Shown here: piece after piece, positions 9,546 through 19,910 of the stretch
Layout: each line of letters starts with the position of its first letter
How positions within the stretch are numbered: position 1 is the first letter of the stretch
Assembly (NCBI GenBank): GCA_963681505.1
Contig: OY811984.1
Coordinates: 2,278,772-2,342,771, forward strand
Length of the DNA: 64,000 bases
DNA from: Eunapius fragilis
Lineage: Eukaryota > Porifera > Demospongiae > Spongillida > Spongillidae
Direction of reading: 5' to 3'
Program-made: the position numbers and the translations under genes
The notes under the pieces: generated by a model
The model's input: only the letters and a program-made list of their open reading frames with translations
What the model was told of the DNA's origin: nothing
Databases searched by the model: none

Positions 9546-10265
9546 GCCTAACCGATCGGGCAATTAACTAAAGCGAGTAGTTCCTTATTTGGTGTTGATC
9601 TACAAATAGCACATTACATCAGCTATCACAATGGTCATGACGCACCGGTATAAATTAACCAGCATTATCAAATTCGACGGATTTAATTTTACCATGCAAT
9701 CTCAAGGACAATTCGAGCATCTAAATGTGGAAAGATCCATGCAGATGCTGCCAGATCTGCCAAACCTGTGCATGTGATGCGCGTACCGAAAGGACCAACA
9801 AAACAACCACCAAAGGTACGTTACAGCATCGATAAATGTTGGATCCATAAATTATGAGCATGCATGGTATATCACTAAAATGGAAGGAATAGTTTCTGTA
9901 GTTACAGCGATAGATACTGCATCTCTCTCCGCTTTATAGTATAGTATGCACTGCCAAAGTTGCTTATGTCAATTTGGTAATGGGCTATTCCATTATTTAA
10001 TTGTACACCCCTACAGATGACAATAATTGCAAACGTACCCCCCCCCCCCCCCGGGACAATATATAAAAGCATCCCTGGACAAGCTTATATTATATCTCCA
10101 CCTCCCCAGGACAGACTTGTACATGCCCCCTGGACAAGCTTCTGTCTTGTTCCACCCCCCTGGACAAGCTTCTATGTTGTTCCCCTCCCCCTGGACAAGC
10201 TTCTATTATGCCTTCTAACCCCCCAGGACAGGCATTTAAATGACCACCCCCAAGACATATTCCTT

Positions 10266-10558
10266 ACAAGTAAATAAAAACATTCTCTCTGAGAAAGTTG
10301 GTGGGATATAGGTTTTTCAGGCAAATAGTATACTGGTGTAAAAAGCAAGGAAACAAGTTTCATCAGACGGGAAAATGTAATAGTCCTATATTTAGCACAC
10401 TTCGACTAAGGCATATGCTGTTTCTGTGCTAAATATAGGACTATTACATTTTCCCGTCTGATGAAACTTGTTTCCTTGCTTTTTACACCAGTATACTATT
10501 TGCCTGAAAAACCTATATCCCACCAACTTTCTCAGAGAGAATGTTTTTATTTACTTGT
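10266..10558. mobile_element. Palindromic MITE, ACAAGTAAA family, copy 2 (near perfect)
   Basis: A 293-bp element whose arms are almost exactly complementary, e.g. ctctgagaaagttggtggga against tcccaccaactttctcagag. The loop is about 30 bases near 10,400 (cttcgactaaggcatatgctgt). The near identity of the arms suggests a recent insertion or gene conversion between arms. Just upstream (10,055-10,240) is a minor tandem array of cccctggacaagcttcta units. Confidence 0.9.
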
Positions 10559-10689
10559 TTCCTTAATTTTTCTAACACCCAAATCACTGTTGCATCTCAG
10601 GTTTCCCCCCTTTCATTTAACCGATTTAATTCAATCCAGACGTATTGTGAAAATTTTCTAGGTACCTTTGCTTAATTAGAATTGGTAAG

Positions 10690-11072
10690 ACCGTATATAG
10701 GCTTTTAGGCGTTTTTGTATCAAAGCGAGTCCTCCAGCAAATTCTAAAGCTATTGGTGCAATTTTCATTGCCTAAAAGTGTTCCTGTCCCGAGTTATGAG
10801 TTCTCAAGAAGCAGAAGAAGCAGACGACCCGCCCATTATTTTTGGAAGGGGAACGAGGACAGCAGTATTTTTCGTTCTCGACAACCACGCGGTTCTACGA
10901 CGTGAAACAAAAACGAAACTACTCAGTTTTGACTTCTAGATCGATTGCCGCAACAAGTTAGACGATCCGATAGTCGGGAGCGAAGCTACGGTAGGGTCGA
11001 TGGATTTTAATTAAATTCATAGTCTGGGTCAAAACCTATATGGAAGTCTCTAGCGAGACTTCCGATACCCCC
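10690..11072 (+). repeat. Stem-loop-tailed dispersed repeat
   Basis: Blocks attctaaagctattggt, gagttatga, aagaagcagaagaagcagacgac, gatcgattgc and the 3' hairpin ggaagtctctagcgagacttccgatac are in the family order. It is diverged from the copies at 11.7 and 45.4 kb. Confidence 0.65.
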
Positions 11073-11311
11073 CTGGACACCATTTATTGTCATCTGTAGG
11101 GGTGTATAATTAAACAATGGAATAGTCCAATGTATTGGGTGCATGGTTTATCTGATAATAGCGTGAGATCAGTTTACTTAGGGTGTATTTATCCTATGTA
11201 TTATATGGATCCTATGTATTATATGGCTTCGCTTTTGCTAACCTTTATCACCCTTTGGTCCTCAATGGAGGTAGGCTGGGGACTAGTATAATGGATCACT
11301 TCATCAAAATT

Positions 11312-11427
11312 GCAGATTCAAAAATAAATCTGTCATGATCACACAAGTTGACGTTTTTGCTACCTGGGTCTATATGTTTCAAGAACTAAATGCAATACCA
11401 AATCCACCAGAAAAATTTAGGAAACAG
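11312..11427 (+). CDS. Possible RNF213-like exon adjoining a MITE (doubtful)
   Basis: After attgcag an open frame reads KNKSVMITQVDVFATWVYMF and ELNAIPNPPEKFRKQ to a GTAATA at 11,428. It leaves phase 0, which suits the next exon, but its start phase does not suit exon 12. The last residues and the donor are made by the left end of the MITE that begins at 11,424. It could be an exon whose donor was replaced by the MITE, or simply chance. Confidence 0.3.
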
Positions 11428-11700
11428 GTAATAAAAACATTCTCTATACGAGAAGGTTGGTGGTATATAGGAATCAAAGGTGATGGTGGTGTAAAAAGCA
11501 AGGGAACAAGGTTTCTGATTGAAAAGGAAAAATGAAATAGACCTATATTAGCAAGCACATGACAACTTGTTGCTAATATAGGTCTATTTCATTTTTCCTT
11601 TTCAATCAGAAACCTTGTTTTTTGCTTTTTACACCACCATCACCTTTGATTCCTATATACCACCAACCTTCTCGTATAGAGAATGTTTTTATTACTTGTT
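11424..11700. mobile_element. Palindromic MITE, ACAAGTAAA family, copy 3
   Basis: Ends acaggtaataaaaacattctc and gagaatgttttt attacttgt; arms pair closely (gtatataggaatcaaaggtg against caccttt gattcctatatac). A stem-loop-tailed repeat follows it directly. Confidence 0.88.
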
Positions 11701-11704
11701 ACAT

Positions 11705-12093
11705 AATGATTACTATATCAGTTTTATGCTTTATTCATATATCTGATACCTGAAGATGTCCTTCCAGGAGATTCTAAAGCGATTGGTATAACTTGCGCTC
11801 TTTAAAACCATTCGTATCCGGAGTTATGCTTACCCGAGAAGAAGACGACAACGATGACAGAGAAGAATTGGTCTGGGAACGAGAACAAACATGAGCTTTT
11901 TTGTTCTCTTAAAGCAAACAGTTTGAAGACTGGAATAAAACATTTAAATGACCATCTTTGCCTTCTGGTTCGATAGCAACAAAAGCTAAACTATCCGTTT
12001 CTTGGTACGCGAGTTATACGCGGGTCGCGTTTTAAAAAATGATTTCACGACTCGGGTCAATTCCTATATAGGAACTACTATCGTAGTTCCTGA
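11705..12093 (+). repeat. Stem-loop-tailed dispersed repeat
   Basis: Best preserved copy together with 45.4 kb: both share gatgtccttccaggagattc, taaagcgattggtataactt, tctggttcgatagca and gtttcttggtacg. The 3' end is cctatataggaactactatcgtagttcctgata, a perfect 8-bp stem with a TATC loop. Confidence 0.75.
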
Positions 12094-12161
12094 TAATATC
12101 ATATTACGGTTTTATGCTCTATTGCAAGTTTGGCTTCAAGAAATTACATCTTCCACTTTAG

Positions 12162-12281
12162 TTGGGCACTGCTGCCAACATACAGCAAGGTAAATTCCTA
12201 ACCAGGGATGAGCTGGACAGCTATGAGAGGATGTGGCATACACAGATCTACCAACCATCATGGTCTGAGCTTAGGAATGCG
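12162..12281 (+). CDS. RNF213: RNF213-like gene, exon 13
   Basis: From ccactttag to a GTATGT donor; 40 codons, phase 0 at both ends: LGTAANIQQGKFLTRDELDS, YERMWHTQIYQPSWSELRNA. Composition is ordinary for a helical cytosolic protein. Phase 0 would let it join exon 12 directly, making the doubtful 11.3-kb exon unnecessary. Confidence 0.65.
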
Positions 12282-13955
12282 GTATGTACTTCTGTAAAAT
12301 AAGGAATGTATGCTCATGTATACTGTTATTTTGCTAAATATTCACTTTGAGAAAGTTGGTGGTTTGTGAAGTAAGTAATATTGGACTAAAATAATGAGAC
12401 AATTTAGGACATCCTGAATATGGGTACACTTTTATGTCTCAATTTTAATCCTGTACTGTGTTCTCTCTGATGCATGTTTAAGTACTGCTTTGTGTGGCAG
12501 CATTAAACTTTTGCCACTTTTGTGCATACCAACATCAACCTATAAAAATAAAGATCTATTTCCTATTGTTCCTACTCATTCCGTTTATAATACATGTACA
12601 AATGGACGTCGAAGCACAATATTACCTGAGTTAGCAATAGCTTGTACATCATCGTTACACTATTTCACCCTCCAAGCCAAATTCGAAGCAGCACATGCAT
12701 GTAGTATGTTACAATGTACATGTAGCCATAGCACACATTCAGATTTTCTCATTTTTGGGGGGTGACGCCGGGAAGGGTTAAAAGATGGAAGCAAAAATTC
12801 AATACCTTTTTAATAGTCATACTGTATTTTAATGCTTTATCAATAAATACACAACTTTTTAATTTCTGTTATGCTTCTTCAATACTCTCCTGTCTATTTA
12901 AAGGCAAAATTGAATTATTGAGCAAAAGGTATGTCCCCCATGGAGTACACACATCCCCATGGGAACACACATGCGTTAAAGTTCATAGCTAGTTTGGTAT
13001 GATGTAGTGATGAAGGGAACAAAGTGGAGCAAAATAATACATGTATTCGTAAAGTTGACTAGATCTGATGTTTTTTTTAAATTTAAAAAGTCTTATATTG
13101 ACCACGTAAATATGTGTGCAAACCCTGATAGACTTAAGTATATGTACAGTACCACAGCAACTGAAAGTCACCTCGCAACAACAAAATAAGGCATTTCCTC
13201 CTAGAGTTGGGAAAGCTTAGCACGACCATACTGCTTTCATCTATCTATATTGATTCATCTGGCCTGGCCTTCACCAAATGAATTTTACTTGATGAAAGTG
13301 GTATAGTTGCGCGCTGAACACTAACAGCTTTTCCAACTCCACGATGAATGTGCCTTATTTTCTGTTGTTGCGAGTCGGTACTGTAGCTGCATCATTTAAG
13401 GTTAAACCTTATGACAAATTTGACTACCGGTCGACTGGTACCAGTCAAGTAGTTGTAAGAATTTATAGCTTACACCAGTCATCAGGTGTCTGTCCTGGTC
13501 CAACTGATCGAAATTCCGAGTCAAGCAATTGGTCATTTAATCTGTGCAGTTGTAGCTGTGGGTAGCAGTATGATAGAACTTTGCGAGACATGGAGACACA
13601 CAATAGTAATTACAGATCTTACAGCGGATTGGGTTCTGGTCTCCAGCCTCATTCTTTTGCCTCAACACACCTCCCTATGCCTGGAGCCAATGGTGTCTCG
13701 AAGTCTGGACTGCAGAGTACTGGAAATAAAATAGTATGCACCTTAGCATGGACCCTGATAATCTTTCTCACACTCATTCAATCTATGGATAGCTGTTATC
13801 ATCATCCATAATCCATAGGCCTTGCCTGAATAGCTCTACTGCTCAGAATCTCTACATGTAGGTAATTCTGTATGGGTTTGGGGGCTCTTAAATAATTACA
13901 TCATAGTACGAAATGGTGGGACGCTACAGGAGAACCAAAAGAATAATCCGGTTAC
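12282..13955. other. Intron sequence, weak MITE scrap, no clear gene
   Basis: A decayed ACAAGTAAA MITE scrap lies near 12,345 (ctttgagaaagttggtgg). An inverted-repeat element occupies 13,172-13,374. Open frames at 13,486-13,734 are not recognisable and are probably retroelement debris or chance. Confidence 0.5.
13172..13374. mobile_element. 200-bp MITE with CTCGCAACAACA ends
   Basis: Left end ctcgcaacaacaaaataaggc and right end gccttattttctgttgttgcgag are inverted; the inner pair tttcctcctagagttgggaaagct / agcttttccaactcc also matches. No coding frame. Confidence 0.75.
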
Positions 13956-14039
13956 ATGGACACCCTCGGAAAACTACCTGGAAAAGCTATTATGTCTAGG
14001 CATGTTTATAAGTATTTAAACTTGCGTTCAGAAGTGTGT

Positions 14040-14830
14040 CAGATTGTGCGCCTACCATCAAATGGTTCAGTATATATCCTCAGTAAAGGATATTGCCCAA
14101 GCCGCATCACGTCTGAGCCCTTGGAGATCTTTATTCTCTCAGCCATTTCACCATGTCATGTTGTTTGTAGCAAACAGCACGACATTTGTTATTATGTGTA
14201 TGTATTCATAATTGGAAGGGGGTGTAGTACGTGCCCTAAATGTGCCTTAAGAAAACACCATCACAAAGAAACAGAGCACCTCTTTGTGGCGTTAGTACCG
14301 GGTACCCTATACAAATAGTAGCCGTAGATATAATGGGACCTATATCTCCTGGGGTTAGGGTTTTGGTACATACTTGTGGCTTCAGATTACTTCACCAGGT
14401 GGGTGGAGGCTTACGCAATACCAACCAGGAGGCTGTAACGGTTGCAGATAAATTAATTGACAAGTTCTTTTGTGGACTTGGCGTAGTCGGCAGGATAGGA
14501 TACTGTAGCAATGTCAAAGCTCAGTGAAGAAGGAGTGGAGTGACTCCGAGAGAGGAGGGCACTGGGCTCTCAGCGAGGACCAGCCAACCCTTGGTTTCAC
14601 CGGACATGTATTCTGGCGTACAGAGCTGGAGCGACTGGGTGGAGCATTTTGAGGCCACAGCTAGTGTCAATGGCTGGAGCGAGGCGACCAAGCCGCTATG
14701 GCTACCAGTTAGACTTTCAGGAAAGGCGCAGACTGCCTGGAAAAGACTCACACCAGATGCGAAGAGTTCCTATGCCACAGCAAAAGAAGTCATTCATACA
14801 GTTACATATATATGCACCGGAGATCACATG
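14040..14830 (+). pseudogene. Ty3/Gypsy retroelement debris (integrase and gag pieces)
   Basis: 14,230-14,510 holds an integrase scrap: CPKCALRK (rest of the zinc site) and, in changing frames, VAVDIMGPISPG followed by NQEAVTVADKLIDKFF. At 14,600-14,760 a different piece reads MYSGVQSWSDWVEHFEATAS and LSGKAQTAWKRL, typical of a Gypsy-type gag. Gag lying downstream of integrase means two elements or a rearrangement, not one intact copy. Many frame breaks; not functional. Confidence 0.65.
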
Positions 14831-14936
14831 AGTTTCAGCCCGGCTGGTGGCAGCGCATACACGCATGTGCATATACAAGTAACAATAAGTGCGCTAAAAT
14901 AGTTATATATGTCATTCACAACACTGGGTAATCTCT

Positions 14937-15970
14937 CAGAGGCGTAGGAACATATTTAAAATGGGGGGGCTGAAGTGAACTTGATAAAGTGGGCGTGGTC
15001 ATTTTATGTGCCATGACGTATATTACGTCATGGCCCGCGAGACTGACAAACCGTGTATAGTCGCATGGCCGTAGACAACTTTCAAAGTTTTTGGGGGGGA
15101 GGGGGGGGGGGGGGGGCTATAAAAACTGGGGGTGCGTGCAGCAGGGGGCGTGCCCCCTCCTGCCCCCAGATAGAGGGTTTGGGGGAGCGCGCTGTTATAT
15201 TAAGCTTCCCCAATGGGGTCTGGGGCGAAGCCCCAGCCGCTTTAACCTTTTCCTTATTTGTTATTAGCAAAAACTTAACATTAAATGCAGAAATTGACCC
15301 GGCTCTATACGGTATTGCTATATTTTTTAGTTAGTTCACCTTGTCAAAAATCACTTGCCGCCGCGGAGATTTTTTGATCAGCTTTGTCATTTCTTCGATA
15401 GTGTCTAATGTATCACGAAGGATTATATTTGCCTTGAACAGCTAAGTTCAGAGCATGGCCATAGCAATGGGTATACAAAGCTCTATGCTCTTTTCGAAGT
15501 ATAGTAGTTGATACACCTGTTTTACAGCCTGCCATTGAACTAGCCCACTGTCACGACAATTCTTAAGTGAAAGGGATAACCTCAGCAAAATGTCTTCTAT
15601 TATTCGGATGATGCTTTCTGCAGAGATAGAGTCCATGCTGTGGACTATACTCTACTCACGATCGACCGCTATAAATGATTACAGCTGTAAGTAGTTAATT
15701 CTAATTATACGAGATACGGTTAACATTTTTATATTTTCTCTCAAGGAAAATTTTGGAAGCCCTCCCTTGTCTACGGCCTTGATATTATTACGTGCCCGTT
15801 ACTATCTTTCGCTTTGTCACCATGAAGCACGTGTCACATGTACATATACCGCAATAATTAATTATTCATACTCAATAATAAAAGTGGGGGGGCTTAGCCA
15901 CCGCACATTTAAAAGTGGGGGGGGCTATAGTCCCCTCAGCCCCCCCCCCCCCCCCCTCCCTACGCCTATG
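14937..15970. mobile_element. hAT-like non-autonomous element with TCTCT duplication
   Basis: The left end CAGAGGCGTAGG and right end CCTACGCCTATG are imperfect inverted repeats. TCTCT flanks both sides (14,932-14,936 and 15,971-15,975). Next to each end are atttaaaatggggggg-type G runs. 1,034 bp, no transposase frame found. The 5-bp duplication and CAG...GGCG ends recall hAT-type elements with 5-bp target sites. Confidence 0.6.
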
Positions 15971-16190
15971 TCTCTATGTGGAGTACGCTATGTGCCTTCA
16001 TTTGCAATATGTGTTTTTCACCGATTGTTTTTGCCTCTACATCTTTCAGTTCACTCAACAGTGGAACGATCCTGTCTTCCAAAGCATCAGGTAAGGTTTA
16101 GTCTGCTTTTAAATACAAACCTATTGTATTAATAAGCAAAATTTATATTGGTTCTGTAATTAACTTGTGAAAGAAATCATGAAATTACAG

Positions 16191-17598
16191 TGAAATATAT
16201 GGGACAGTGTCCAGAATAGCTTTATTCTATCACTATATATATATATAATTATATATATATATATATCTTCACATTCGTACTGTAGAAATGTTCCCACACC
16301 ATTTTTCTCTATTCACATCGATTTTGGATAACAATTGAATAAACAATCTGAGCAATTAAATAGCTACAGGACTTCTATATAAACATATGATGAGCTTAAA
16401 AGACAATCGTACCTGGAATTCTAACTGGATGGGTTGATGGGCTTTGTACTCATACCACAGCAACTATAGCTGTGTGAAGTACATGAACATTTTCCCACTT
16501 GTTATGTAGGTACATACCTCCCATACACTGAATAGAATGAAGTTTGCTTAAATCATTGCATGAATCGAGCAGGAAAGCATGTACTCAATTTGCACAGCAA
16601 TATGTACGTAAGGTCATGCAAAAATTGATTATTAGTTCCTCATCTGTCTATGTGGGTTCATGATTATAATGTTCATTTTATAATAGGCTATATTTTTCAT
16701 CCATTTATAAATGCAATACAAAAGGACAAAGTTATGGCAAACTTATGGGATGCAGTGTATTTTGGCCATGCAAATCCTTCCTATGCCAATATAAAACTTC
16801 TCTAGGAATAATTGCGAAGGTTCTTATGGTTTCAACTGCAATAAACAACAGAGTCAAATAAGTTTCGTGCACCTTTATTATCTCATTCAAGTCTTAGGCA
16901 AAATAGACATTGGAAATCAAAAACTGTGAATAAAAAGTCAGACCTGTCTCTTCATTATTTAACTTTCCATGCCAAGTATTAGTCTCGGCTTCATTAAGAA
17001 CCCTTCACAGCATCAATGGATTACATCACTGCTGTGTGAAACCTACATCACCGCATCATTAAATTCATTCAAGTAATCCATCCTGTGCTGTGAATGAGTC
17101 AGAGAGTAAGACTAGCCAGGGAATATCAGAGATCTGGGAATATGGTATAATACTATGCAAAATAGATTTTTAGGTTCTCATTCCCACTTGCATGTTTTTT
17201 GCATGCCCACACTGAATTCCATTATTCTTATCACATGATACTACTTTAAACACAAGGGGACTAATCGATTTGACAGGTTAATGGATAAAATTCAAATCGA
17301 CAATCTGGACTACATAGCTACAGGACTCCTCTATAAATACATCGAATTTGACATAGGTACGACACTTGTACCAGGAGATGCTTGGAATTCTAGCCCAATG
17401 GGTTGGTGAACTTAGTATTGTTGGTAAGGAAAATAGCTAAAGCACCAAAAATGGTTTAATAGTGTGGGAACACGTGTACGTGATTTGAAATGAAAACTTT
17501 ATACAGTTGCTAAGATATACAGATTAACAATATTTATAGTGGTAAATTATAACCACAGAAGCCCAATTCTGTTGGACACTGTCTCATACATTTCATTT
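16191..17598. mobile_element. 1.4-kb DNA element with GGGACAGTGTCC ends
   Basis: The left end gaaatatatgggacagtgtcc and right end ggacactgtctcatacatttc are inverted copies. Internal blocks (gctacaggact..tctataaa, tggaattctaac/gccca-tgggttg) occur twice, near 16,370-16,440 and 17,315-17,410. The same terminus appears alone at 5,795-5,811 (ggacactgtcccatatat) and internal parts at 3,640-4,055. I found no transposase frame. Confidence 0.6.
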
Positions 17599-17760
17599 TT
17601 TAACATGAATATAGCAATGGTTTGTGACAAGGTCAAAGGGAATGTTTTGACAGTCCATGTATTACCAATTATTTTACAAATTGATGCAGTTCCTAATTGT
17701 GGCTAAATTACCTTATGTAATAAATTACTCCTAACCAGTATCAATTGTTATATACCTCAG

Positions 17761-18089
17761 AACCTTGAGTGAGCAGTACCCTCAGCTTCCTACGGAGAAG
17801 GACTTCACCCACACCCTCCTGAGCTCTGCAGACATATCTCTTCAGAAGCAAGGGGGAGAGCTGTCTATGCTCACACAGTTTGTTTTGGAGCGCCCTAAGC
17901 TCCAGGCAGGGGAGCACCTCCTGCCTGACCTGATGGAGTTCTACCGTTGGCTGCACACACAACTTACCTATGTTGTGTCCTATGACATGGCCAAAGAACT
18001 GAAGATAGGCCAAGTGGTAGAGCGAGCTGTGGAGAGATATTCCAAGGATTTTGGGAAGGATGTGAAGGATCTCTATGAAAGGGTCAAAG
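17761..18089 (+). CDS. RNF213: RNF213-like gene, exon 14
   Basis: From tacctcag; reads TLSEQYPQLPTEKDFTHTLL and further ERPKLQAGEHLLPDLMEFYR, WLHTQLTYVVSYDMAKELKI. The last part fits the human RNF213 segment KEAELRLVKFLPEILALQRDL...IRGFIHSH. One base (g) is left over and makes Glu with the next exon. The start phase needs two bases from an upstream exon I have not found, so an exon may be missing between 12,281 and 17,761. Confidence 0.8.
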
Positions 18090-18195
18090 GTTAGAGATTT
18101 AATGGGAGTGTGTTATGTAGTTATTTCTCCTTGTATTTGCCTCTTTCATCACGTCTCGTTTTCTCCTCTACCCTCCTCTCCACACACACATACAG

Positions 18196-18303
18196 AGGGC
18201 TACAATATTTATGTGGATATTATAGGTCATGCCATTGGGTGTCATGGGAACAAGATATGCACCCCCATATCTGACAATACGCCCCTCCTCCACTTCCTGT
18301 CAG
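18196..18303 (+). CDS. RNF213: RNF213-like gene, exon 15
   Basis: Completes the Glu codon and reads GYNIYVDIIGHAIGCHGNKI, CTPISDNTPLLHFLS. Ends with one base (g) before GTTAGC. Phase matches on both sides. Confidence 0.75.
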
Positions 18304-18363
18304 GTTAGCCTATCAGCATGTATACATATGTCCTCCCCTTCATTATTGCTACCATATCACCAG

Positions 18364-18565
18364 ACACCGTAGAGGAGGAGGAAGGCTATGACTGGCTGTA
18401 CACTGTAATAGCCGATATTGTCAACACCCATAACAACTTCATAGAGGGCCTGTACACTATGGTGAGGTCTAAGTCTCTCCCTGTGGGCCACCTGCTGCCA
18501 TCAGAACCTTCTAAGATTCCTTTGTCTGAGTTCACACAGAACAGCTGTATTATGAGGAGGACTTG
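18364..18565 (+). CDS. RNF213: RNF213-like gene, exon 16
   Basis: Reads DTVEEEEGYDWLYTVIADIV, NTHNNFIEGLYTMVRSKSLP and on to CIMRRT plus two bases before GTATGT. The layout (hydrophobic helix, THNNFI, then a Ser/Pro loop) corresponds to human ALVSYLISLHNNMVYTVQKF. Phases agree with both neighbours. Confidence 0.82.
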
Positions 18566-18692
18566 GTATGTTGGGTGCTAGATACATCATATCTACTTGT
18601 ATGTAAGGCAGCTCAAGGGTTGGATGCTATGTATGCCTCGTATAGTCTTACGTACTAACGTTTGCTGTGCATGTCACCTTTGCCACATCCAG

Positions 18693-18977
18693 TCTCCATG
18701 ATGTTGACAACTTCTTACAACTGGTACGCAGTCGATACCACCCTCAGGGAACCATTTGTGTACCAGATGGTACCTCTAAAGCAGAAAAGAATCCATGTGC
18801 ATCTGTATCAATCAGTGCAATGCAACCAACAGTCTGCCAGTTCAACTTCCATCTGCTCCAGGAAGACATGATAACAACTTACCTTGCAGGCAAGCCTCTG
18901 TTGGAGGGTTGTGGCTCCATCAGGACACACTTCAAGTTCAGAAATTTGGCCCAGCAGTCTTCCTTACATCTAGCAGA
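18693..18977 (+). CDS. RNF213: RNF213-like gene, exon 17
   Basis: Completes a Cys codon and reads LHDVDNFLQLVRSRYHPQGT, then FNFHLLQEDMITTYLAGKPL. The latter resembles the human stretch FDLEKIQRQISSRFLQGKPRL closely. Ends at a GTAAGT donor with two bases (ga) left, completed to Asp by the next exon. Confidence 0.85.
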
Positions 18978-19029
18978 GTAAGTGATATGGAGAAAATGGA
19001 GTCATTGTCATTCACCTTCTTGTATACAG

Positions 19030-19093
19030 TGTTGCCACCTCTGTTGTTGGTGATATTCACATCCTAAGAGATCAGCTGCCTGACTCCCTCAAG
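19030..19093 (+). CDS. RNF213: RNF213-like gene, exon 18
   Basis: Short exon, VATSVVGDIHILRDQLPDSL plus K, between tatacag and GTATGG, phase 0 out. Corresponds to the human LAISTISGQLQSYSDAC area. Confidence 0.75.
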
Positions 19094-19148
19094 GTATGGT
19101 TGTCATGCATCATTGTTGCTGAATGTATGACTTTAAACAAATGGCCAG

Positions 19149-19271
19149 GCCCCATATGATGACTCTACTAGGAGGAAGTTGGAGTTAAAGTTCCATTCAG
19201 CTAGCTACCTGACCCTGCTTGAGGTTGTGCAGGCCATGAAGAATGTTCTGTGTCTCCTCATCAGGAACAAC
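19149..19271 (+). CDS. RNF213: RNF213-like gene, exon 19
   Basis: 41 codons, phase 0 both ends: APYDDSTRRKLEFKFHSASYL-type start (the codon is Leu at position 13), then TLLEVVQAMKNVLCLLIRNN before GTTAGT. Helical, with no cysteine motif. Confidence 0.75.
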
Positions 19272-19364
19272 GTTAGTACTTCCTATATAGCAATTGACTC
19301 AGGTTGTATGAGCTGTGCTTAGCAAGTCTCCAAACTAACAGACAGCATTGGTTGTGGTAGAAAT

Positions 19365-19540
19365 TGAACAAGGGGTTGTGGGGAAACAAGGTTTTGGGGA
19401 AAGGAAAACAAGACAAGAATGAATCATATCCAAAACTGTGATACATTTTCTTTCCCCAAATCCTTATTCCCTTCCTTTTTACACCAACTTTGCCTTCATT
19501 TTCTATATTCCACCAACTTTCTCATTTTCTTTACTTGTTA
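19365..19540. mobile_element. Partial MITE, ACAAGTAAA family
   Basis: The right half is recognisable (tttttacaccaactttgcct...ccaccaactttctcattttctttacttgtt); the left end is eroded. Confidence 0.65.
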
Positions 19541-19606
19541 ACCTCATGAAGGTTTTGGAGATGGTGGTGTAAGTGATTATTACCATTTTCTCCCTATCCA
19601 CTGTAG

Positions 19607-19910
19607 GAGGGTAAGGAGCTGGGTCCAGTATGCACACAGACTGTTCGCCAGTTCATGGCTACTCTAGACAGCCAGATAGATCAGAACATGCTGGTATTTT
19701 CCAAGGACTGCACCCCCACCCTGTCTCCACCACAGTTGAAATTTTTGGAGGACCTTCCAATAACCATAGTGTTCTCTTGTCTCCAACTATTCATTCAATG
19801 GCTGAAGGATGGCATGTATGACTTCCACACTTTGTCCTTCACACTGAAGACCCATCTGTCCCCAAATGACCAGGAGGCATTGGGTCTGATTCCAGCGACA
19901 TGGAAAGAAG
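19607..19910 (+). CDS. RNF213: RNF213-like gene, exon 20
   Basis: Reads EGKELGPVCTQTVRQFMATL, then SPPQLKFLEDLPITIVFSCL, QLFIQWLKDGMYDFHTLSFT and QEALGLIPATWKE. This matches in layout the human VLRMCDQTAQVLKAFSRCQLRHIIALWQFLS region near the C-terminus. One leftover g joins exon 21 (Asp). Confidence 0.82.

Noticed and set aside
13486-13811. Two overlapping + strand frames as RNF213-like exons
   Set aside because: No resemblance to the protein, poor splice context and overlap in two frames; probably chance or retroelement debris.
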